This document shows positions 22,764-33,339 of a DNA stretch of 64,000 bases, one piece after another (within the stretch, counting starts at the first letter, position 1; every line of letters starts with the position of its first letter). The position numbers were made by a program, and so were the translations under genes. The DNA lies in contig NC_072895.1 of assembly GCF_027943255.1 (NCBI RefSeq), forward strand, positions 32,896,001 through 32,960,000, read 5' to 3'. This DNA is from Anastrepha obliqua. Lineage: Eukaryota > Arthropoda > Insecta > Diptera > Tephritidae. The notes beneath the pieces were generated by a model, which saw only the letters and a list, made by a program, of their open reading frames with translations, made no database searches and had not been told where the DNA came from.

Positions 22764-24012
22764 AAGGTTGTCAGAAAAGTCTTGCGGTATTTTTATTGAA
22801 TTTTCAATTGTTCATAAAATTGGTTATAATAATACGATTTAAGTCAAATATGCGCCGTTTTGTTTGATGACGAGTTCCCAACGAGATGCTAACTTCATAA
22901 TACCCCTCTTATAGAAGCTCGCTTCCCTATTGTCAAAAAACTCGGAGAGCCAATTTTCACAGGACTCTCTTGTGGACAAGTTCGTTCGCCATGGACAGAA
23001 ATAGGTGGTAATCACTTGGTGCGAGATCCGGACTATACGGTGGATGCAAAAGAACCTCCCATCCGAGCTCCCGGAGCTTCTGGCGCGTCACCAAAGATGT
23101 GTGTGGCCTGGCGTTGTCCTGATGGAAGACAATTCGGCCTCTGTTGATCAAAGATGGCCTCTTCTGCATGAGTGCTGCATTCAAGCGGTCCAGTTGTTGG
23201 CAGTACAGGTCCGAATTGAGCGTTTGGCCATAGGTGAGCAGCTCATAGTGGATGATTCCCTGCCAATCCCGCCAAACACACAGAAGAACTTTCCTGGCCG
23301 TCAATCCAGGCTTGGCCACCGTCTGGGCAGCTTCACCGCTTTTCGACCACGACCGTTTGCGCTTCACGTTGTCGTAAGTGACCCCTTTTTCATCGCCAGT
23401 CACCATCCGCTTCAAAAACGGGTCGATTTTGTTGCGATTCAGAAGCGATTCGCATGCATTCATACGGGCAAAAATGCTTTCTTGCGTCAAGTCGTGTGGC
23501 ACCCATACATCGAGCTTCTTTTTGAATCCAAGCTTCTTCAAATGGTTTATAACGGTTTGATGACTTATGCCCAGCTCTTGGCCGATGCTACGGCTGCTAC
23601 TATGCCGGTCTCTTTCGATCAATTCAGCGATTTTATCGCAATTTTTGACGCCAGTCCTTCCGGACCGTGGCGCATCTTCGATCCCCTCTGCACCAGAACG
23701 AAAACGTTGAAACAATCGTTGTGCGGTGGAAATGGAAACTGTATCGGGTCCATAAACTGCACAAATTTTATTGGCAGCATGAGATGCATTTTTGCCTTTA
23801 TCGTAGTAGTACTGTAAAATATGCCGTATTTTCTCTTTATTTTGCTCCATGTTTGCGACGCTATAATTCACGAACGACTAAAAGCAAACAACAATTAATC
23901 AAACACGTGTTAGCACGTGAAAAGAGCTTTCCAAAAAGCTCTAGCGTGAACCGATGCGACGAATACAACTAGAACTACGCGCTTGCAAAGACAAGCTTGC
24001 GGAAATACCGCA
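22764..24012 (-). mobile_element. mellifera-subfamily mariner, copy 1, one end lost
   Basis: The minus strand encodes a transposase from MEQNKEKIRHILQYYYDKGK (canonical start 23850) with HTH, TGDEK (first D), FHQDNARPH (second D) and PYSPDLAPSDYHLF (third D, 34 residues on). It resembles the mellifera subfamily (Ammar1/Famar1 type). A 14-bp deletion near 22973 relative to the 48686 and 52057 copies truncates the C-terminus at MANELVHKRVL, and TGDEKW has become TGDEKG. The left inverted end (AGGTTGTCAGAAAAGTCTTG) is present; at the other side the last ~17 bp of the end are gone and LINE sequence starts directly at 24013. Confidence 0.85.
22957..23850 (-). pseudogene. mellifera-type mariner transposase, C-terminally truncated
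   Basis: An open frame of about 297 codons from the family's usual MEQ start, against 339 residues for the family form inferred from the 48866-49885 copy. It contains the paired-like HTH region, the three DDD motifs and the KRKRSWSKSGEAAQT segment. The 14-bp deletion changes the frame after SMANEL and the ORF ends at VHKRVL. Without the C-terminus and with Trp to Gly next to the first aspartate, activity is unlikely. Confidence 0.85.
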
Positions 24013-25061
24013 GCACTTCAGACCAATATGCATTTTACCTGCCCTATCGAAAGTATTTGAAAAATTTTTAGCGCGACAAATTACCTGGTACTTGGACAAG
24101 AATAATCTGCTGAGTAACTTCCAGTCGGGTTTCAGAAGTCTGCACAGCTAGTCCACAGCTATGCTTAACATTTTTGAAGATGTTTGCTCTGTTTATGATA
24201 AAAACCACCTAACAGTGCTAGTATTTTTTCAAAAGCTTTTGATACTATTGATCACAAGATTTTGCTGAAAAAATTGTGTTATCACCATAAGTTTGGAGCA
24301 TTTTCTCTGCAACTAATAAAAAGTTACCTTTCGAATCGGCTACAACAAGTTAAGTGTGGTGATACTACTACTCAAGCCTAAAACGAATTACGTCAGGTGC
24401 GCCACAGGACTCTATTTTAGGTCAAATTTTATTTTGCATTTTTATTAACGATATTGTTGAGTGTTGCCAAAATTCGTCGATTCATCTCTATGCTGATGAC
24501 ATCCAGTCCTACCTGTCAAGGCCAATAGGCCTTATTGAAGATTTGATAGCAAGGCTTAATGAAGACCTCACTCGTATATCTAACTGGTCCAAATCTAACA
24601 ACTTGAAATTAAATGATCAAAAACGAAGGCGATTGCTACTATATTTCTCATTCAAAATATGACCTTAGCTCTTTGCCGCCAATATTGTTTAATGAAGTAA
24701 ATATTAACCCTGATGGCTAGTAACTAACCTGCGTTTCAAAATAAACTCAAGATTATCATGCGTTGCCCATGTGAACTTTGTTGTCAACAATGTATATAGA
24801 ATTCTTAGAAAGCTATATTGTACTGCCTACTTACTGCTATGGCAAACTAAATTAAAACTTGTCAGATCACTCATTGTTCCTCATGTATCATACGCTGAAT
24901 TAGTATATTGCAGGGTTGATAATAATTCGAAACAAAAATTGCAAATCGCTTTAAATAATGCAGCGCGTTTCGTGTTTGAAAAAAGGAAATATAATCATAT
25001 TTCTTTTTATTCAAAACTAATTCTTGGTCATAACCTCGACTCGTATCTCAAAATACGCTCT

Positions 25062-26925
25062 CTTTTGTTCTTCTTCTCTTCTTCTTCTTAACTGGCGCGA
25101 TAACCGCTTACGCGAATTTTGCCGAGTTTAACAAAGCGCGTCAGTCGTTTCTTGCTCGTGCTAACCAGCGCCAGTCGGACACACCAAGTGAAGCCAAGTC
25201 TTTCTCCACCTGATCTTTCCAACCAGCACCAGCTGGTACCGCATCGAATACTTTCAGAGCCGGAGCGTTTGTATCCATTCGGACAACATGAACGTAGCCG
25301 CTGGATCTTTATTCGCTGCACTATGTCTATGTCGTCGTGAAGCTCATACAGCTCATCGTTCCATCGCCTGCAATATTCGCCGTTGCCAACTGGCAAAGGT
25401 CCAAAACTCTTGCGCAGAATCTTTCTCTCAAACACTCCAAGCGTCGCTTCATCGGATGTTGTCATCGCCAACGCTTCTGCGCCATACGTTAGGACGGGCA
25501 TGGTGAGAGTCTTGTAGAGTGTTAGTTTTGTTCGACGAGAAAGGACTTTACTACTCAATTGCTTACTTAGTCCAAAGTAGCACTTGTTGGCAAGAGAGAT
25601 TCTACGCTGGATTTCAAGGCTGACATTGTTATCGGTGTTAATGCTGGTTCCTAAATACACGAAGTCTTTTACAACCTCGAAATTATAACTGTCAACAGTG
25701 ACGTGGGTGCCGATACGCGAGTGCGCCGACTGTTTGTTTGATGACAGGAGGTACTTCGTTTTGTCCTCGTTCACCATCAGACCCATTCGCTTTGCCTTTT
25801 TATCCAGTTTGGAGAAGGCAGAACTAACAGCGCGGTTGTTAAGGCCAATGATGTGATTATCTTCGGCATACGCCAACAATTGTACGCTCTTATAAAATAT
25901 TGTGCCTGAGCGATTAAGTTCTGCGGCTCGTACGATGTTCTCCGACATCAGGTTAAAGAAGTCACATGACAGCGAGTCACCCTATCTGAAACTTCGTTTG
26001 GTATCAAACTGCTCGGAGAGGTCCTTCCAAATTCTGTTGGTGCTGCTGGTATTGAGCAACATCATCTTGCATAACCATATAAGTTTTGCGGGGATACCAA
26101 ATTCAGACATCGCGGCATACAAGTAACTCTTTTCCGTACTGTCGAATGCAGCTTTGAAATCGACGAAAAGATGGTGTGAGTCGATTCTCCTTTCATGGGT
26201 ATTTTCCAAGATTTGGCGTATTGTTAATATTTGGTCGATGGTAGACTTTCCAGGTCTAAAGCCACATTGATAAGGTCCAATCAGGATTGGACAGAGCACA
26301 CTTAAATTCCAATCGGCAGGCATGCTTTCATCCCACCATATTTTGCATAGAAGCTGATGCATGCACCTTACCAGCTTCTCGCCGCCATGTTTGAATAGCT
26401 CAGCCGGCAGTCCGTCGGCGCCCGCGGATTTGTTGTTCTTTAGCCGCCTTATCGCTATTCTCACCTCGTCATGGTCGGGTAGCGGAACGACAATTCCGTC
26501 GTCAACGATTGGGGTATCGGGATCTTCACATTCTCTGTGACATGCGCAGCTGTTACTGTTTAACAGGTTCGAGAAGTGTTCCCTCCATAATTTAAGATTC
26601 CTCTGTACGTCAGTCACCAGTTCGCCGTCTTTGTTCTTACAGGAAACCCCCCCCCCCCGTTTTAAAACCTTCTGTAAGCCGCCGAACTTTCTGGTAGAAT
26701 TTTCGGGCGTTGTTCCTGTTGGCCAGCATCTCAAGCTCATCGCACTCACGTATTTCGGCCTCTCGTTTCTTCTTTCGGATAATACGTCTCTCTTCCTTTC
26801 TAAGCTCTCTGTAGCGGTCCCATATGGCTCGCGTTGCGCCCGATCGCAGCGTGGCTCTATAGGCGGCATCCTTTCATTCAGCGGCAGCATGATATTCCTC
26901 GTCGTACCGTCTTGCATAAATTAAT
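25062..26925 (-). mobile_element. RTE-type LINE inserted in the CR1-like LINE
   Basis: The minus strand runs from the pre-RT region (HFSNLLNSNS, RIAIRRLKNNKSAGADGLPA) through IGPYQCGFRPGKSTIDQILT, HHLFVDFKAAFDS and LYAAMSEFGIPAKLIWLC, a TAG at 25982-25984 in FRQGDSL, then LLAYAEDNHIIG, VNEDKTKYLLSSNKQ, YLGTSINTDNNVSLEIQRRI and RTKLTLYKTLTMPVLTYGAE. The RT box is YAED, so one catalytic aspartate is lost. Compared with the copy at 20097, 39 codons between NWNLSVLCP and LIG are missing in frame. It ends in a (GAA)n tail at 25062-25090. No endonuclease domain is present, so it is 5'-truncated. Confidence 0.87.
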
Positions 26926-27349
26926 ATACACACAAAAGCCATTGCACCACAATGCCAGTGCACCCGAAGATTGAATCTGATTGTTCCGACTTATACTTAC
27001 TTGGAATCAGAGCGCATGTTCTTTGCTACCAACTGCAATAAAGCTCATAAAAGAAGCAAGGTGTTTTAAAACTGCAATTTCTAACTATATACCTCTAACC
27101 TTTACTCTCCCCTTTCCTTCTCCCGTTCCCACCATCTCTCTCTTTTTCTCACTTATTATACTAAGTTTTAGTCTATAAATTTAATAATTAATTAAAATAG
27201 TTTTAAATTTTAAGTATAATAGCTTTTTTATGTATACCATCCTCGTATTCTAGAATCATAAGAAGGTGTACTACCACAAGATCTTGTCTTACTATGTACA
27301 AAACAAAACAAATAAATGGAAATTGAAATTGAAAATTGAAAAAATAGCA

Positions 27350-27815
27350 ATAAAAAGTTATTTTGCCAATCTTTATGTTTCGATTTATATGAAAAGATTC
27401 GTGTCTTCGTTCCTTGGTCCTTGGCCCATTTACTAGTATCTAGTAACCTAGTCATTTCTAGTGCCAACGACCCTTTTTGCATACATAAGTACAGTCTCAT
27501 GATTTCATAGACCACTGAATTATGAAAGTGTCAACTATGCCAAGGTCGTAGTTAACATAAAGCGAAAAAACGCTCGCTTGACCTAAACAGATTTTATCTT
27601 TTTTGCAATGTCCATGGCAAACCGACTACCGGCTATACCTTTGCGTTTCAATTCCACTCAACTAAATATGTAAAAACGGAATTCCACTATGGCACCCACA
27701 TCCCTTTGGTTTGTATAATTTTTTCCCCCTTATAATTTCCTCCATGTAAAAAATGGTCGACATTTTTTTGTAGAGAGAAAAAAGTATAAAAAATCAGTGG
27801 GGGTCTTCTGCAACT
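27350..27815. other. no gene recognised
   Basis: AT-rich sequence after the LINE tail; a 95-codon minus frame at 27228-27515 overlaps LINE tail DNA and has no recognisable motif. Confidence 0.4.
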
Positions 27816-27960
27816 TTGAGCTTGCACTTTATTATCCAAAAATTTAAGAAGTTATAAAACTGCATATAAAAAATCTTTCCAGAAATTCTGAATAAAAGCT
27901 GTTGAATTGGGATGAAAAGTTTGTGAAACTTTTTCAAATTTTGCATAGAATTAGAAAAAT
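27816..27960 (+). repeat. unnamed AT-rich interspersed repeat, copy 1 of 3
   Basis: It shares TTTATTAT, AAAATTTAA, TATAAA.CTGC.TATAAA, AATTCTGAATAAAA and GTTGAA/GATGAAAA blocks in order with 28828-28990 and 50558-50735. All copies have the same orientation. No ORF, terminal inverted repeat or target duplication was seen. Confidence 0.5.
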
Positions 27961-28095
27961 GGATTTTAATGGTTTTTTCTTAGGCAATGGACAATACTCT
28001 TATACAAAAATAATGGACATTCAGCAAAGAAAAATTCTATTGAAAATTGGCCAGATTGTCGCTAGGTGCATAAGTGTAGATAATTTCTATTGTTT

Positions 28096-28265
28096 TCTTC
28101 CGCTTCTGAACGGCAGATGGTTTTTTAAAGTGGCTTTTAATAATAGAAATACACTCGGTGATTTGCCATTGCTTGGAAATAACTTCTTTATCAATTTATG
28201 CTTCATGTCCACAGTTGGTTTGCAATCCGGTTGGTAGTCACGCACAATCCACTCGGCCAACTTGG
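28096..28265 (-). mobile_element. degenerate tephritid-type SINE copy
   Basis: The minus strand retains the A-box region (GTTGGCCGAGTGGATTGTGC), GCAATGGCAAATCACCGAGT, GTATTTCTATTATTAAAAGC and ATCTGCCGTTCAGAAGCGG, the SINE landmarks seen at 18050-18371. The B box is not intact and the 3' end is missing. Confidence 0.72.
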
Positions 28266-28269
28266 TCAC

Positions 28270-28827
28270 AAAACTAGTTTGGCTATAAAAAAGTAATATT
28301 TATTCGAATTCGTTAGAAAAAACTAAAAATAAAGATTTAATCAAATTTATAAAAATATCCCACGAAAAATACTTGTGTATGTAAGTCCATGTGCATACGT
28401 ATGTATGTATGTGTGTATGTGTAACTTACGAAAAGTTTCTGCATCATAAAACTTTTCAATTCGGTAGCTTTTCATTATAAGTTCTTAAATTGTTTACTTA
28501 TTTAAAGCTTTGAGCTTTTAAATTTATAGCTTTTGGGCGACGCAATAAGTAAATAAATATTCACACCTGTTTCGCTCAGTTTGCAGTAAAGCCAGCAATA
28601 TAAGAACCCTTCGGACGTAAAAATAATTCGACGAGTCTTAATCCGAATTATTTATTAATATTTATTGCCGCGTGTGTACACTTTTTATATATAAAATTCG
28701 TCTCTGAAGATTTGTAAGGAGATTTAGCGGGATGTATTCGTTACAAGCCGAAAAACAAAATGGATACAATACACTCAAGCAAACATATTATAAAAAAGCC
28801 ATACTAGTTTTAAACCATTTCAAACTA
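28270..28827. other. no gene; TATG microsatellite
   Basis: A GTATGTATGTATGTGTGTATG run lies near 28400-28424. The rest is AT-rich with no supported feature. Confidence 0.45.
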
Positions 28828-28990
28828 ATTTTTTTATTATACTAAAATTTAATGCGCTATAAAGCTGCGTATAAACTTTTTCTTTAATTCTGAATAAAAA
28901 GTTTGAAATTTTGTTGAAAATTTGTCGAATTATTATAAATCTTGTACAAAGTTGAAACTTTGATTTAAATGAAATTTGTTCGAAAATAAG
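28828..28990 (+). repeat. unnamed AT-rich interspersed repeat, copy 2 of 3
   Basis: Best preserved with the 50558-50735 copy: TTATTATACTAAAATTTAAT at the start, TTTTGTTGAAAATTTGTCGA in the middle and AAGTTGAAACTTTGATTTAA near the end. Confidence 0.6.
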
Positions 28991-29097
28991 TTATATTTTT
29001 ATTAAAAAAATTTAATTAGAACTAAAAAAGAAAATTAGTCGAAACTTTATTAAAATATCGCGATTCTATTTTTTTGTTTGCAAGTTACATTTATTGG

Positions 29098-29991
29098 TTA
29101 AGGGGGTATTCTGGTCTAGGAATTTGAAAAAATCGATTTTTTTTGCATATTTTCAAAGTTTAGACCTTCAAAAATATGCCCTTCAACGGATTTTTCAAAA
29201 TTCGAATTATTTTCGAAGATACAGCGGGCTTTGTGACGGCCGAGTGGAGCGAATCGCACAATGAACGGAAGATGTTACCGGACGACTTGAGGACTCGTTC
29301 TTTCCAGAAAATCTTTATTTATTCTATACAAATACATATATTTATATCCCTTATACTTCTATAATATATACCTGTAAATATATAGCGCCGATTATTCCAC
29401 AGTGAGTAGTAAAAATTATGATCTAAGTTATTCTATTGGAATTGTTGCTCAAACTTCAAACACGATTTTCTCAAAACTACTTTTGTTGAGATGGTCGTCA
29501 TGATATCTCAAGTTCTACTTGACCGAACGCTTTGAAGTTTGATAAGAATTTTTCATTATACAACTGTCTATCGCGCCTGCCTCGGATTTTGAAAAATTCA
29601 AGTTTGAAGTATTTTTAAAAAATTTGAAAAGGTAAAAAAGAGGGTAAAAAAATTTTTTTTTCAAGTTGACGCCATTTTGTGATTTTTTTTCTTTGATTTT
29701 GCGTAATCCGATAGCGACATCCTAACTAATGAAGAATTTTTTTAATTTGTTTGTTTTAGATCACTACAAGGATCGCAATCATGTCAACCATGGAGCATCG
29801 TTTTTTATGTAGCCCCCAATCCGTCGGCCTGTAATTCCACGATTGTTTTATTTTTTTTTTATTTATTTTTTTTTATACTTTTCCAATATTAATAAAAACC
29901 ATAAAAAAATGGATAGTAAAAATCTCTTTCATTTTTTTATCTTAGTTTTAAAAATTAAAATTAAGGCGTCTAGACTAGAATACCCCCTTAA
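29098..29991. mobile_element. MITE with TTAA flanks and 18-bp inverted ends
   Basis: GGGGGTATTCTGGTCTAG at 29102-29119 is mirrored with one mismatch at 29970-29987, and both sides are flanked by TTAA (29098-29101, 29988-29991). The 886-bp interior has no transposase ORF. TTAA flanks suggest mobilisation by a piggyBac-type enzyme, but because TTAA contains TA, a Tc1/mariner-type origin with an A/T-extended end cannot be excluded. Confidence 0.8.
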
Positions 29992-29994
29992 TGA

Positions 29995-30545
29995 GCGATT
30001 TAAAAAAAAGTATATCAGCCACTAAAATATTTTGCACCACTGATACAGACGAAAAATTCCTTTCTTCGAGCGCTCTTATTGGCTAAAAAATCCACTTATG
30101 AATAAGCTTCTAATTTTTCCGAAAAATCCAATTTAATTGCTCCTGCCCAAGCTCCTGGTAGCCCGAGCCATTTTTTTTTTTTTTCAAAATTTGAAAATTT
30201 TGGCGAGACGCAAGTAAGCACATATTTAAAAGGTATACAAAAAGGTTTAAAAAAGTGCGTGTAGTGTTGTACACATAACAGAAAGGAAACTTTCAAGGCG
30301 GACAAAGAAAGAGGGAGAGACCCGAGAGAGAAAGAATATATATCTAAATAAATTTACAACATTTGCAGAGAATACAAATAGACAGAATTTACGAGTAACG
30401 TCGGACGACTGTACAAAAGGGAGACGTGAATAGCCTAAAATGTATCTAAGATATATACAAGGTATAGCTCTCTCTCTCCTTTTCCTCTACGTTATATCTT
30501 TTTTCTCTCTCGTGGAACGAAAATGCCAAAACGTTGCATGGCCTG
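29995..30545. other. no gene recognised
   Basis: AT-rich with an AGAAAGAGGGAGAGA-type purine patch near 30305-30335 and a CTCTCTCTCT patch near 30468. No supported coding sequence. Confidence 0.4.
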
Positions 30546-30547
30546 TA

Positions 30548-31267
30548 AGGTACCTGTAAACGGCCATATTTTCCCTGATTTTCATTACAATTAATGAAAA
30601 TGAACAAGTCAATATATTTTTTTCAAAATTGGCATACAGTTTATTTACATGTACATTAAAATAATATAATTTTTTTTATTTTAATAATTTAAAATGGCGG
30701 ATGTACACTCAATTCTTCCAGGAAGGTCGCAGCGGGGCTTCTCAATCGGCGGGCATTGTAGCATCGGTGTCAGAGGACTGAATACAAAAAACCAAGCATT
30801 TTTTTTTTATTAATGTCATAATTTCTATATGGGTTAAAAACAAAATGGAAAAAAAATTCGCAGAATAAAATGCTTAAAAAAATGAATTTTGGGGCGAATT
30901 TTCCTACTACTTTTGCTTCGAAAAAATGTTTTTTTCGGAAAATTTTGGAAAACTTGTAAATTCACATAGAAAGTAATATCATAGAAAAAATGTGTGCAAA
31001 ATTTCAGGAAGATCGGTCAATAATTTTTCGAGTTATCGTCTACGCCAATTCGAAATAGTTTTGAGAAAAACGCGTCCAAAGTTTGAATACAACGTAACTA
31101 TACCTCTCCCAGCGCTCGAACGCAAGGAATAGAGTCGTCACGGCTGACGATCTATAGTATAAGAAATACTTAAATTTACGTTCTAAAAGTTTTTTGATAT
31201 ATTCTTAAAGGATTATTAACATTTTATTGAAAAAAAAAATTCGTTTTTCGAAATTTTACAGGTACCT
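30548..31267. repeat. possible non-autonomous element with AGGTACCTGTAAA inverted ends
   Basis: AGGTACCTGTAAA at 30548-30560 is mirrored as TTTACAGGTACCT at 31255-31267. Part of this motif is self-palindromic (AGGTACCT). The right side continues GTCCCCTTAA, which recalls the TTAAGGGG ends of the neighbouring MITE, but the left side does not. The interior has no ORF. Boundaries are uncertain. Confidence 0.4.
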
Positions 31268-31289
31268 GTCCCCTTAACTAAAGCAAGCA

Positions 31290-32120
31290 CGTTGTATGGC
31301 CATCAATTTGTAATTTTTATTTAGCAATCCAGTGATCGAACTCAGAGGAATTATTCTGAAACTTTTTATTTAGATAAAAACATAACAAATTCGTAGCAAT
31401 ATAATGCACAAAAATGAAAAGGGAACTCGGGTTCATATATAGAGAGCCACAAATATTCCTTCTAAGAGCCACTTCGCGAACTTTATGTTGGCCACTTGCT
31501 ATATATCGTATTTAGAAAAACAGCTTATATTATTTTAAACTCTGATTCCCTAACACTCATTTTAATACAATAAATAAAATACAATTTAAATTATTCTGCC
31601 AAATATCATAAATAATAATAAATTAGATAAGCAAAAACTCCAGCGTCATAACAGATAATTAATACTTTTCTTCGACGTAATCGACGTTTAAGAATGGAGA
31701 TTTTCGGAGCGTTCTTATCACAATTACCCCTTAAGGCGCTTTAAGCATTTTTTACATTCCACCAAAGATTTGTACAGTTCACAGAAATTACTTTACATTT
31801 TCTTTCATCTCCTAAGTGTGCTTGTAATCTATACTTGCACTTATAAAACTCAAAAACTGAAAATGAGTAGTCCCCAATTCTTTAGTTCATTAAACTTCAG
31901 TTCATTTAACTTCCTTTATTTCAAATGAACAGGCTCTTCAATATATTTACTGCGCTCATGTAATGCCTGTTAAATGACATTATTTTCAGTGAGACTTTAC
32001 CGCTACAAAAAGCTAGCAGTCATACCCCTAATGTTCATGCCTGCATACATATGTAATACGAAAGCATTTAGTTCCGATGGCCACCGCTATTTTTCTCTTG
32101 CTCCAACGCAAAATAACTAA
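31290..32120. other. upstream region of Jheh, no gene
   Basis: AT-rich intergenic sequence with no recognisable transposon or ORF. It leads into the putative core promoter at 32124. Confidence 0.45.
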
Positions 32121-32123
32121 CAA

Positions 32124-32158
32124 TCAGTCGGAGTTGAACGGTACGCGCGCGTTGTTGC
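32124..32158 (+). promoter_or_regulatory. putative Inr + DPE core promoter of Jheh
   Basis: TCAGTC at 32124-32129 matches the arthropod initiator (A+1 at 32126). At exactly +28 to +33 (32153-32158) TGTTGC fits the downstream promoter element consensus DSWYVY. No TATA box was noticed at -30. The inferred 5' UTR is 137 nt to the ATG at 32263. The spacing is the main support; either motif alone could be chance. Confidence 0.4.
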
Positions 32159-32262
32159 CACCGGCGCGTAGCTTTACAAAGTTTTGCAGTTGGACAGAAA
32201 ACATAGAATACGCGTAACTTTTTCATACAAATAACTTCTAACAGAAATCTCTTCACTCAACT

Positions 32263-32457
32263 ATGGGTGTCTTAATACGCTTTGTGGTGGTGATCGCCTC
32301 GTTTGGCCTTGCCGTGCTTTTACAAAACTATCGCCTTCTCTCACGTTCCCTACCAGCACCTCAACTGAACGCCACGCAATATTGGGGGCCGGGCAGTGAT
32401 AACAATTACAAAGAAGATAGCGCGATTAAGCCTTTTGATATCAGAGCAAATCCTGAG
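32263..32457 (+). CDS. Jheh: juvenile hormone epoxide hydrolase, exon 1 (residues 1-65)
   Basis: Juvenile hormone epoxide hydrolases are microsomal alpha/beta hydrolases that open the epoxide of juvenile hormone. This exon encodes a hydrophobic N-terminal anchor (LIRFVVVIASFGLAVLL, residues 4-20), then SRSLPAPQLNATQYWGPG, NYKEDSAIKPFDI and ANPE. The YWGPG (40-44) and IKPF (55-58) landmarks fit the epoxide-hydrolase N domain, and the order resembles Drosophila Jheh proteins. The ATG follows CTCAACT and no longer upstream frame exists. The exon ends GAG|GTAAAA in phase 0. The open frame continues past the donor but becomes AT-rich nonsense, so the splice is preferred. The matching exon 2 starts at 51345. 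The paralogue (1, 2 or 3) cannot be told. Confidence 0.85.
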
Positions 32458-33335
32458 GTAAAAACAAAAATAATTTTTTATAAACATTCCAAATATATTT
32501 ACATCTGTATTTATCGTGCATATAAAGCAACACAATTTGTTAAGCGCGCAATTCTTTTCACGGTTCGATTTTTTTATATTCGCATATTAATTTTTTTTTT
32601 TAATATAATATTTGCATATTTTAGAGCAAATAATATTCATTCAGTGCATTTGAGTGTGTAAAAATATTTAAGTAAGAGGCCGAAAAAAACCGGCGTATAT
32701 TCGTAAATTGGGCAATGAGCAGTAAAAAAACAAAAACAAAATTGTGGAAGCTTTTCGAAATTAATATTTAAATGTCAAATAAAAAAGTGTGTCAGATTTA
32801 GTATTATTTTTAAACGTCTAAGTATATAGAAAGTTTTAATTAATGTAAATCGTTATGTTAGACTTGGCTCTTTGGTGGAGAGGGGATTCACACAAAAAAA
32901 GCGCATACTTATCTTAGATTTTGGCAATGTGTTTTAATATTGAAAAGCGCTTTTTGATAGATTTGAATAACTTCATAACTAATTACAAATTAATTCGAGC
33001 CTGTTCATGATTCAATAATAAAAGGTTTGCTCAGTAAGCAGCTTTCTCATTTCCTCTTGACAAATCGCCTCCCCTGGGTTGCTATATTAACTCTAGAAAT
33101 TTGTATCAAAAGTGGAAGAAAAGTAAAATTTGTAGAAAAAAAACATTTTGCTTTCAAAAGGGTTTTTAAGCACAAAAACTTGCTCGGTATGTCCATAACC
33201 AAAACGATATGGAAAACATCCTGACATACAGCTTAAATCAGGATTTGATAGCGCATCTTTTTGGGACAATGAACGCGAAAGATGGACGTTTTGACAATTT
33301 GAGTCCGATGCCTTTAAAATATAGGTGGGGAAAGT
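32458..33335. other. start of Jheh intron 1, no element recognised
   Basis: AT-rich intronic sequence from the donor at 32458 to the first DD41D element. No coding sequence or clear repeat was seen. Confidence 0.5.
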
Positions 33336-33339
33336 ACTT

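Larger units (their letters stand above)
22310..27345 (+). pseudogene. CR1/Jockey-like LINE, interrupted twice (composite)
   Basis: Segments in order on the + strand: KVLWKSLKFLGVSGEDKP and LDPDILNTHFLASNRAPLD; then IGTDGICLKFLKIILPFIIP and SSTFPYLWKI (22640-22760); a mariner; then HFRPICILPALSKVFEKF and NLLSNFQSGFR (24013-24150); AFDTIDHKILL; HLYADDIQSYL with the catalytic YADD at 24489-24500; then LVRSLIVPHVSYAELVYC and ALNNAARFVFEKR (to 25060); an RTE on the other strand; then LNLIVPTYTYLESERMFFAT (26970-27030). A GAAATTGAAATTG tail ends it near 27345. Stops and shifts show it is dead, but the RT motifs are in order. The clade is not resolved. Confidence 0.75.

Noticed and set aside
23005..23817. 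270-codon + frame opposite the mellifera mariner (also 48899-49705 and 52311-53090 opposite the other copies)
   Set aside because: It is the antisense shadow of the transposase, open in all three copies because they share sequence. No independent motif or start context.
30529..31300. ACGTTG(C/T)ATGGCC near 30530 and 31289 as a target duplication of the 30548-31267 element
   Set aside because: The two copies are not adjacent to the inverted ends and differ by a base; probably coincidence.
32458..32661. Extension of the Jheh exon 1 frame past 32457
   Set aside because: The frame stays open for 67 more codons but becomes AT-rich nonsense right after a GT donor, and exon 2 at 51345 continues the protein correctly.
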